From Rugalucina vietnamica (lineage: Eukaryota; Mollusca; Bivalvia; Lucinida; Lucinidae), in assembly GCA_964017185.1 (NCBI GenBank), contig OZ024875.1:43617486-43681485 (forward strand): a stretch of 64,000 nt of DNA. Direction: 5' to 3'. The notes beneath the pieces were generated by a model, which made no database searches, was not told the DNA's origin, and saw only the letters and a program-made list of their open reading frames with translations. Positions 12,301 through 24,300 of this stretch are shown here, piece after piece. Position 1 is the stretch's first letter. The number at the start of each line of letters is the position of its first letter. The position numbers were made by a program, and so were the translations under genes.

Positions 12301-15300
12301 TTTTAGATACTGAACCGTATCGCAAAATATATTAATTTGCAATTGTAATAATGCATTGATTTATCTTGAAATATCATAGAAAATAAGAAAATGTACCTGG
12401 TATCATTGAAGTGTGTGAAGTTCTTTCTTGGACACTTGGAATTCTTTTTGATGCTGTTTGTTCGGTGTTTTTAACATGGACTTTGATGCTGGTCATGGCA
12501 TGAGTTGTTCTCTTCCCACTGATGGTGTGTTCATTATGGTCCCAGTTGTCACCAGCTGCTAAAACAAGGTCACCTGTCTGTCTTTGTCTTATGTTTACTG
12601 CAACTAAACCACCAGAAGAGGTTGCTGTTTGAGTCTGAGTTGTTTCTACTGCCGCTGAGGTCAGAAAATGTCGCACTTTAGAATACGAAATTTTATAGCC
12701 AAGATTATTTGAGTCTTCAATTAGTTTTTACAGCCAAACGTGTGATGTAAGTACACTGTAAGACCTTAGTGTTTTGGGGTTGTGACTGAAGCTATTAGTG
12801 CTGTTATATCACTTGAAATAGCCAAAGTCTTTGGGTCCAGATCTGTTTAATGAATATATGCTGCTTTCATTAATTTCTTCTTGTTCGAAAGCCACATTAC
12901 GAAGCGAAAAAGCATTGGGTCAAAAAACGCCTTCTGTGTTTCCAAAGAAACTTCCTCAGGTGCAAAATATTCATTTTCTAGCTTCTTTGTTTTCACTCTT
13001 TCCCGAAGTATCTTGGCTGCCTGGTGCAGGATACTTAATTCATCATTTGGCTCTGACTTGGAAGAATCAACAATTTGATCTGGAGTGTCTTCTGTAACGT
13101 CACTTAAAGTGTTTTCTTTAGCGAAACGGTTTTTCGTAACGCATCATCAATGGTTATAGTCATAGAACAAACAAGATCTGTCATTCCTATTCTTGGAATA
13201 AACCTTAATTCTAGCCATACCTGAGAAAGCAGCCGTTTGAAATAAGCTGAACTTGTTTCACTTTTCAGTTCTATATTCTTTTCTGAAGCAAGATGTAGGT
13301 ACCGCTCTTTCATTATTGACAATTCATAAACACAAAGATGGTCTTCAATCCCCCCTTAATACTCATCCTTTCAAACTTCAACTTAGCCTATATTATCTCT
13401 GCTTGGTTTCTCTTGATTCTTGTAGGTAGCACTTTTAATGTTTCTATCAGAAATTTATTTTTATAAGCAACTTTTAGGCTGTCTGCGATACCTTGCTTTC
13501 ACAGCTACAAGGTCTGCTTTTGAGCTTAAAAGTCTGGCTATAACATCATTGTCAGCTGCTTTTAACACTTGAGAGTTAAACTTTGAATTTGTGTTGATGG
13601 TACCCATAACCTTTGACCAAGCTCCCCTTTTCTTTGGATTGCATTTTGTTCCACAAATAAAGCAACACTCTCTCCGATTAAACATCTGGTGTGTAGCCCT
13701 TGATCAAGTTTACTGGCTGGCATCTTTATCATTGTCACTTTCCTCGGGCTTGGTTTCTGCAGAATCTCGGTAGAAATGGTACATATATTTTGAACGACAA
13801 CTTTTATGATAGCGTAATTGCTGTTCACCACAACAAATTTTAACTTCATTGGCTAAAATATTCTTTGCTGTTTCATCTTGCCTGTCTTTGCACACTGTGA
13901 TCAACGACTGTACCTTTTTTAAGTCTAAAGTTGTTGGTGTTTCTTCTACGAGGAAGATTTAAGACAGAAGCAGCATCGTTCAGTGTTGAGACTTAAACGC
14001 CGTTTTTGATGATCCCTATTGACAGGTCTAACCCTGAGTCCTGCATGGTGTTATCACAAAAGACCCATGATCAGTATAGATAACACACACAAGAAATGAA
14101 AAAACAGTGCCGGATAAATTTCTGGGACATAAATTTTACCTGAACACCTTCTTGCAGACAAGACATGAAAGTGACATATAAACACTTATTTGTTTTTTTT
14201 TTCAACATTTATTGTCAAAATGAACAAAGACAGATACACTACTAAAGCCTAAGAACTCATAAATGCTTGACTGCCATCAATTTGAACATGCATCGGCTCA
14301 TGCATGATAATTCATTCATGTATGTTTCTGTTCAGGTCACTGACCCACTTCTTGGAACACAAAGAATATGACTAATATACTTACAATATCCTTCTGAAAA
14401 TGTTGATTTAAATCATACTGTACATTCAATTGAATCTGACACTAAAGAATTATGTTTGTTAAATAAAATTATGCTAATAACTGCATTGTTTACATTTTTT
14501 GTTCTTTTGTTTTGATGGAACCGGTGTCAAAGTAGAATATTGCCTTTGCAAAATTATCCTACTGCATTTACTACGGAAAAACCAGTTTAAATAGAAAATT
14601 GCACTGAATTATAGAGATATACATGTAAAAATATGCAATAGTCGGATTTAAACACCTACAGCTACACCGAGTTCAAGAATATTAAATTATACTGATCAAA
14701 ACAAAAATGTACTATTTATTCTATGATATATTTTGGCTGTCTATACCGTTAGGACAAGAAAAAAAAAACAAAAAAAAAGCCACTGTGTTTGCTTAAATAT
14801 TTTGTGTTTTATTATCTTTAGATGTTTCTCTATGACAAAACAATGATAAATTTCAGCAATATAGCATTTCCAAAATGATATCCGTAAAATTGAATGCACT
14901 TATTGACCTTTTGACCATAAATGTGATTACATGGATGAGTTTTTTCAACACCGTATTTTCATTTTCTGACTTATATATGTATATTCAGGGCTATTTACAA
15001 TATGAAGAAAAAAATATTGGTTTACATGGTTTAAAATTGATGGTTATCAGCACATGGTGTTATTTTAATTATGGCGTCCGACGATGTCGGTCATCATTGA
15101 ATTCCTCGGCTCGCCTCATTTACAAATTTATGCCGATGGTACCATAAAGTAGACATGCTTAGCTACATTTTGGTATATAACAACCTTTGTTATACTTTTG
15201 TTACCACCTCTCTCAAAAATATGCATCATATTTAATCAAAGTCACTCCACTAAATTATACACATCTACCAATAAATATATCCTATAGTTGTTATTCATGC

Positions 15301-18300
15301 TTTGCATATTTGAAGTCTACAGATTCATAGACTACAGAAGCTATGATTTTGTACCTTATTCTAACACACCCTGCCTATAGAAGCCAATGGTAAGTGCAGT
15401 GATATATTGAGTGATATATCACTAGGCCGATAAGCGTGACGTTACTTTGCACCGTTTTGACGCCATATTGATTACAATATGACGTCAAATACAACAAAGG
15501 TCACGTTACCTTGACGTCGGGCGGTGTAACATCATTTTAATACATAAACAGGGCGCCAAAGCACAATAATTTCAAACACCAAGACATAAAACAAAAAGAA
15601 CCACTACAGAAGTGTCGCCTTGGAACGATTAGTAATGTAAAATTACTGGCGGGCTTAAATCGATTTTACATGGCCATAACCTCACCCTCAGCTTCTGTGG
15701 TGGTAAAAGTTTGGCGGGATTTCTTCAGTGCAGTGTTGGAAAAGGTAAAGAAACTGAGTTTAAAATGATTTTAGTCCGTCTACTGCGAGTTAGAATCGAA
15801 ATAGATTAGCTTGACTAGTGCGTAAATTAGTTAGTTATAATTCACTGTTTGTCGGTCAGGAATATGCAAATAAATCACTCGCGCTGCGCGCTCGTGATTT
15901 AAACTGCTTTACAACTTACCTCCAAACAGTGAAATATTAATCAACAATTCATTCCACATAATCTATAAATGTAAATTCGTTTATTTTGTTACATTCTTAC
16001 ACAAATATAGAACTATCTAGATGAATTGATAAAAGTATGCAAATAATGAAAGTGATGAAAGTGACGGAAATTTGGTAGAATTAAAGCCAAAAAACCCTCT
16101 TGTTCATTCACTATTAAACAATCCTTGGAATATATGTAGCTGATAACAGTTGATATTTTGAAATGGCTGCTACACCGTTACGCCCTGTGCTATTTGGGCA
16201 GGTTTTGGTTCCGATCGCAAGATTTCCTGATACGTCCCTCTAAGAGCCCTAATTATTTATGGAAACAAACAGGTACTAACCAATTTACACATGTACTGTC
16301 TTAACACATAAGATGATAATAAACCAAAAAGTCAGAGTGAATTATATTAACATATTTATTAAAATAACTTATTTATTAAAAAACCTCAGAGGTATCACTA
16401 CAAATAAAGTTAAAGAAGGCAATGAACAGTCAATTTCGCAATCAGAAAGAAAGTCCCTCTCCAAGAACCGAGGTGCGATAAAACTAAATTAACAATCAGG
16501 TACTAACACATAGAAAACATATCGTAAGCCGAGTGAGCACCTATGTTCACAATAGGTGGCCACTCAGTTACCCAACCTTAACTAAAATATGGCAGCGTAA
16601 ATAAGGTGCTTACATCTAAGAAATTTAACATCAAGACATAAAACAACGAGAACCACCACAGAAGTATCGCCTTGGAACGATCAGAAATATAAAATTGCTG
16701 GTGGGCTTAATCTAGCTTAACAGGTACCTAACCTCACTCTTAGCTCCCGCAGTGGTTCACAACTTTTAGTTAGTTGTTCGGTCCTCGAAGTGAATCGCTA
16801 AATAATCAATTGATCATCAAGGACAAATAAATAAATCATGATTTCCACCACGATGAATAAAAAACGAGGACTCACAGATTCAGTTAGCTGCCCGACGATG
16901 GAGATCCCTAGGCGCCAAACACTTCCTGAAAATCCGGAGCAAAACAACAACAGCAGTTGAACTCCGGTGGGCCAAGCAACAGACAAGAAGCTCCGGTCCC
17001 AACCAATTAAAATGATAAGCTTTAAGTCGGGTTTATCATAGAGTCTGAGACCCGATCCATCGGCGGGCAACTAAAGAACCATGACTGGGCCAAAAACCAA
17101 GCACGCAAACCGTCGCATAACATCTAAGTTATATCATATACGTATGTAATGTATATTTTTTCTGAACTGTAGAGAAAATCATTCCTTCACCGTCACCATA
17201 AAATTCTGGTTCCGAAAGGCCCTCAGGCAAAAACACCCTTAACCCAACACCAAATTTGGAAATCAATTCACAGTGTCCACGATAAAATTTAGAAAATGTT
17301 TTCGAAGTTTATGATGTTTTAATGTTGAAGTGGGTATAAATATTTAACAATATTGATTACCAGTAACGTATACATTATACGTGTAGTTCGAAAAATAGTT
17401 AATAGAATAATTGATAAGATCAATCCGGATCACAGGTTGAATACCAAAAATGAAACTTACTGAAATTCCTTTCGAGAACACGATGCTGAAATGAACATAA
17501 ACAGCTATAAAATACATGCATTATATGAATGATAAATTATTCCCTGAATGTATTATTCCATGAATGTAATATATATAAAACGTATGTTAAGCTCGAATCC
17601 AATTAAAATGCTTTGAGATCAGCGTATCGATTTCTTGTTCAAATGTGTTTCAGCATCGTTTTTGTGACCGCACGATCTTCTACGCTTTAATAACGTTCCA
17701 ATTCTTTCTAGTTTAAATGAAAAAATTATTTCCATATTCCGCAATTGTTGCGGCTTTCTGATGCAGCGGCTAACATGTCGTCTTAAAAGCTTATATTGTG
17801 TACATTCATGTATATATATGTTATAGCCATATTATTTGATAATCTTTTACTGATTTTATTACATGTTATTTTAACCCTTGCTATGTCAAAAAAATAACTA
17901 TTGTACCTAATGTCAATTGTTTTATTATAACCGGAGAAAAATAAAATTTCTTGTATCTTGTACACTTTATCTTGTACCTACACACGAAAAAGCCCGAAAA
18001 CTTACACCTGTGTGACAGAACTCGGAAACAAATGAGCCGCCCTATTGGAAAACCAACAATCTGCATAGGTGAAAACAAAGGCGTAGATCAGCTTCGCGGT
18101 AACCGCGAAGCAAATCAACGCCTTTGTTTTCGCTACTCGGATACTACAATTCCTCCAATACTTACACTCCCGCTTGCGTAATTGTACTCATTGAATGCGC
18201 GTAACATACGCGAGTAATACTCGCGTAATACGCACCTCTTTCATACGCGTATGTGTCAATAGCCAGTCAAAATTCAAGTCTTCTTATAATACGCATAATA

Positions 18301-21300
18301 CGCGTACATTACGCGTAATGACTTTAACCAATGAGCAGTGATATAGTAAAGCAAGTCCTTACGCGTATTTTGAGTATATACGCGTATATATACGTATTGT
18401 TCTAAACAATCGAAAGTAAAAGCCTTACGTAAAAATTACGCGTAATATACGCATAATGAATGAGCTAATAATCTTGCTTTAGACAAAACAATATCTAATC
18501 ATTTTCAAACTAAGACCTGCAGTATTAACGGCCTCGAACACTTCATGAATACAAAATAACATGTACCAGACCGCCCCCCGTGAGAAATATTTCAAAAACT
18601 TTATCCCTATATCGGTACCTGATCGGACACCGAGGTTCTGTTATATTTTGCTTGCGGTTTTATTTCGAAGAAGAAAACATTAGAGTTTTGTTAAATTATA
18701 ATTGAATATCAATAAATAAGAAAGAAACGTGTGAGGAAAACTAGCGAAAATCAAACATGCATTATACCGTACGGTGGTGCCTCTTAAAACAGAGGGGGAA
18801 CCCTAAATTGAACAGAACTGAACATGGCTACATAGTCACTTAGTGTAACTTATCTATACACTTGTCTTCCCGAGACGCTGAAAGTCTAAAATAATTTCCT
18901 CACTTCCATATTCACGGTTATTTTTTCACCATCTTGGGTATAATGTTTCCGATTTATTTTATACGTAATCTAACTCACTCGTTAACACGTTACCTTAGGG
19001 TCACAGACATACAAAACATTCTGACAATAACTAATAAGGTCACGCCATTTTCACGATCACGATATATCAATAACTGATAACATCCATTAAACTTGCACAT
19101 TCTTTAGTTTCGATGGAATAATAAAATCAACCGTTAGGTACTTCAGCTTTTATACGCCTTGCCATTACGCGTTTGATACGCGTAAACGTATTGCCAGTCT
19201 GATTGGCCGATACTTCATACGCGTAATGACTGAACTTTACGCGTATCGACGCATTTATCTCTGCTTATGAATATTAATGAGATATCTTACGCGTAAATGC
19301 GCGCATGTTACGCGTAAATGTGCGTAATTGGCCTTACGCACGTAATACTCACGTAATACTCGCGTAATACGCGTAAATGGAGTACAATTACGCGGGCGGG
19401 AGTGTAACTCTAAAATTCAAGCTTCTAGCCTGCTTCTGTAGCTGTACAGGCCGGTTTGTGTCAGACCTGTTCGGAAACCACATCAATTTGTTGGTTTTCC
19501 CACGAGGCTGCTCAAATACATATGCCACAAAGCTCGTCAACCTACACGTTATATTTTGGCAGTGTGCCTCATCAGACCTGTCTACACATTCCCGGAATCC
19601 GTTACATTGTCCAAGAAATGAGATTGTCTCCCCTGAACCACACACGAAGTATCGTCCGCTGTCTGTATCTCCGGCTACTGTCAAGGTACCGTTGGATAAT
19701 TCAGGTGAGATTGTTGCATTGAACAGTACACCTATACAATTAGGAAACACATAATTATGAGCATTTCTTTCAATGTTTCGACAAATTGCAAAGCATGCGC
19801 GGTCTCACAAACATGTCGTATCCTTTTGCTCAACTGTTACGGACTTCAACGCACGAAATAAATATTTAACAATGAAACTTCTCCAGCAGGGTTTTTGGTA
19901 TCATAAACTTTGAAAAACTAAATTCTATCGCAGATACTATTAATTGATTTCTAAACTGGATTTTGAAATAAAGGTAAAGGTAGGCAATTGTAAGGAAATG
20001 GCACAATCCAAAAACCGAGGTGGGAAAAATACTAAATTAACAATAAGGTACTTTTACTTAGAAAACATATCGTAAGCCGAGTGCGCAGCTATTTCCCAAT
20101 AGGCGGTCACTCAGTTATCCAATACCAAAACTTAACTTAAAATATGAAAACGTACTTAAGGTGCAAACAACATTAAAATTCAACACCAAAACATAAAATA
20201 GTAATAAGAAACACCACCTAAGAATCGATTTGGAACTTTCAGTAATATTAAATCATTGGCGGACTTAAACTGGTTTTATAGCGTCATAACCCCACCCTCA
20301 GCTTCTACAGTGGTTCATAGCATTTACTAGTTAGTTATTCGGTCCTCGTGGCGAATCTCTATAACTAGTGAATGAATCATCAAGGACAAACAAAAAATCA
20401 TGATAACCACCATCATGATGATTCTCAAAGGAGGACTCACAGATGCAATAAGATGTGTGGCAATGGTGATCCCTGGCGCCAAACAAAACTGAAACTCTGG
20501 AGAAAACGAAAAACATCAGTTGAACCCCGGTTGTCAAAGAAGCACCGGTCGCAACCAACTAAAATGAATAGCTTTAAGTCGGGGCCATCATAGAGTATGA
20601 CGCCCGACCTACCGGCGTGTTATTAAAGAAAATAGCATAGTATTCAATTATGATATGGTTAAAAACTAAGCATAAATAGACATAATGACTTGGAATATTT
20701 TCTCTTCTATATAGCACTGAATACAGCCCAGGTCGAACCCATAGATTATTGTAATTGTGTCAATGCATCCTGACCGAAAACAATTCAGCAATAGCTGAGG
20801 TTGCGCCTTTCAGTATCTTGCAAGACACTCGTTCGAGATTAAAAAAAGTGTTTTATGAGATGTACATCCTTAATTAAGCACCCTGTATCTTTTAATGATG
20901 TATTCGAATTAACTTAACAACAAGCTGTATCAGTTAATCTTTTGCTGACACTGGTGGCGTGACCCTGTGTTCACGTGTTTCTGTATAGTACGCCATGTTA
21001 ATTGGTAGTAGAGAGCACGCATCACACGGACGCAAAAACCGATCGGTTTCAAACGGACGGGAAAGTATGGAAGAAAAAGATTTTTGTCGTGAATGTACAT
21101 TATGGAGACTCGGAGATAGATCTGTCTTTTAGATCTCAGTGTAGAATCACGGGGCGGATTCCAAAGTGACATTCTGGACAGATTTGTCTATCCATACATG
21201 ACACACGTGAAAGATTCAATAAGTCGGGTCAAGTATAGTATAAGAAAAAAATAATCCCCGCGTGAGCGCTTTGCTAAAATGTTGTAATTAGGTTAACCGC

Positions 21301-24300
21301 ATTACGACATGTCATGCTAAGCAATATTATCCAAAACATAATCCTCCTATCACCGCCATGTTAAATAAGATAAACCTCTCTCTCCCACACCCCTTTATAA
21401 TATGCATGTAATTGGATGTCATTCAGCATAGTACTGGCAATCCTGAATCTCATTTGACGGTATATTATACTCATATTCAGTAAGTTACTATCAGTTTTGA
21501 GGGTTGAAAGATCGACAAGTAGACGGGTTGACAGGTCGACGGGTCGACAGGTCGACGGGTCAACAGATCAAATAAACATGTAAAGAAATGCAACAATTTA
21601 CCGTCAAACAGCTACATGTAACTTATTTCAGCAAAATCTATATCGTAAAACATTCAAAACGTCATTCAACGTAAGCGCCGCAAGCATGACTTTACTTTGG
21701 CGCCGTTTATCTGTCACGTTGACGTCAAAACTAATGTTTATCACAGACAGCACCTAAAGAGTAATAGTTCGTGCCACTTAAAGGTTTAGTACCTTTATAT
21801 GACCTGTCAATCAACGTTTGCCCCGTCACCAATTTTTACTTTGGCGCCGTTTTTTTTTTTTTGAAACGATGACGTCACAACTGATGTGCAAAAAAGAAAA
21901 CAGCTAAAGAGTAATTGTTTTTGCCACTCAAGTGGTTAATACATGTCAACCCGTAGACCTGTCGACCGGTCGACCTGCCAACCCGTCGACCAGTCGACCT
22001 GTCAACCCATCGACCTGTCGACCTGTCAACCTGTCGACCCGTGGACCTGTCAACCCGTCGTCCTTTCAACCTGTCGACCCGTCGATCTATGGACCTGTCA
22101 ATCAACGGTTGCACCGTCACCAATGTTTACTTTGGCGCCGATTTTTCTGAAACGATGACGTCACAACTAATGTGCAACAAAGAAAACAGCTAAAGAGTAA
22201 TAGTTTTGCCACTCAAGTGGTTAAGACCCGTCGACCTGTCGACCCGTCAACCTGTCAACCCGTCGACCTGTCAACCCATCGACCCGTCGACCTGTCAACC
22301 AATCGACCTGTCAACCCGTCGACCCGTCAACCTGTCAACCTGTCAACCCGTCGATCCATCGACCTGTCAATCCGTCGACCTATCAGATAAAGATATTTGT
22401 ATTTTTTCAGCAAAATCGTTTACGTAAAATCAAGTCAAGAATGTCATTCAACGTGAGCGCCGTAACCACGACTTTACGAGGTCTGTCCCGGGAAATCGTA
22501 AAAATGTCTGATATTTCGTGAACGGTTCGTTGAAATTTAAAGCTATGTTCATGCTTTTAAACTACATTTGTACTGAGCAATCTGTGAAAATATTAGTTCA
22601 ATCGCTTACAAATTGCAAAAGTTATGGAGATTTAAATGATGGTGTATCGACGTTTACGGAGCACGTTGAAAATCATTTTGCTACGTTTTTGTGGAGGGGT
22701 GGTTGAATGTTTTGTGTGAAGTCTCTTTATTAGAGCCGTAATGGTGATAGATATCGTCATCAAAGCATTGATTAAGGCTTCTTAGTTAAAATTAAAGTCA
22801 ATTATTTGAGTTATAAATGATAAGTAGAAAAATATAGCATGATCAGTTTCATTTTATATGGGAGAACACTAATTTTATTTAAGACTGAAATAAAACAAAA
22901 GATGTCGCTTGTTTAAAATGACAACAAGAACCGAGCATTTAGAATATTTAAAGAAAAAATGCACACAGAATCATCACAGGATTATAAATGACACAATTGA
23001 GGGTTGATTTTATAAATTAATTTTGAAAAAAGTACGTAACTGGAAAGAAAGGCTTTGGGAAGGTCTAATTTTGCGCCGCAAAACTTACATTACGTCACTA
23101 TATTCTAATAAGATAATTGCAGTAGGTTTAAGAAAATTTCTATAAAATCAACGCTTAAGGTGGAAATTATTTCAAACTTTCAAAAACTTATTTTACATAA
23201 TTACTCGTGCAACTGATAGTAAGAATTGTGTAATATCACCTCAACTCTCAATTACAGGAACTACTGAATTTGATCTTGATGAATTTCAAAACAGTGTTTT
23301 TGACGTGCGCCGTGGACACCTACCCCTCTTGGAATAAATGCATATAAATCTGTTGTGTAAGGGATGAATTCATCCATATTTGTACGAAATGTTTATTAGA
23401 TGTATGCAAGCAAATCATATAAATTTCATGAAATTCTGCAGAAACATTACTGTTTTATAACAAATGTCTACGTATTTCTGGGACAGACCCCGTACTTTGC
23501 CGCCATTTTTCTGTAACGTTCAGGCACAACTAATGGACATCAAAGAAAGCTGCTATGGAGTAATTCAATTATATTCATACTCCAGATCGGTGTATAAATA
23601 CTTATTTTCATATGTTCATACACCAAACTCATGAACTTCTTTTTGCTTATACTATACTTGGGCCAATAAGTCTTACCTGAATCATCATGGGTATAAACGT
23701 TACAAATGGACAATGTTTGACTTTCTATTTCAGAGCATTTTGCTGACGTCCATACATACATGCCTGCTTCATCAACAAGCTTAGTGCAGTCAATATTTTT
23801 CTTTGCAGAAGGTTGGCCTTTTTGCCTGTGGAAAGAAAGCGAAATACAGTATAATTATTATACATAAATATTTTACATTTCTGATGCAAAGTCTTGAATG
23901 AATGTATGGAACTGAAATGCATTTCATAGCTTCATGAACAACATCGTGTCACGCGACGTCACATGATCAAAGTTGACGTCTTAAAAAACTATGGCTCTCA
24001 CCAATATGATTGGACGTTGTAAACGTCAGGGCGCTTTCGATGCCGTTTGAAAACACATTGTGAGTAAATTCTCTATTTGCTTGTAAATGTGATTGTCTTG
24101 ATAATTTTGAAACAAGCGATAGAATTAAATGAGTGTTAATATATTATATAATATAATAAATAAGCAATGTGTTTAATTTTCCGACGTTCATGGAGCTATG
24201 AACCACAGTGAGTCCCTAACAAAGCTTACATAAGCCCCTTCAGGGTTCATTCATTTTGCACGCGACCCCACTGTGGTTCATAGCTCCATGAACATCAGAA

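Noticed and set aside
15921-15965. Strong donor GTAAGT on the minus strand, considered as the missing first half of LDLa repeat 2
   Set aside because: The bounded interval has a stop in the needed frame and no cysteine; the microexon at 17461-17485 fits instead.
21875-22427. Proline/serine-rich frames of RPVDLSTR type on both strands
   Set aside because: A product of the 8-bp satellite, which reads open in several frames.
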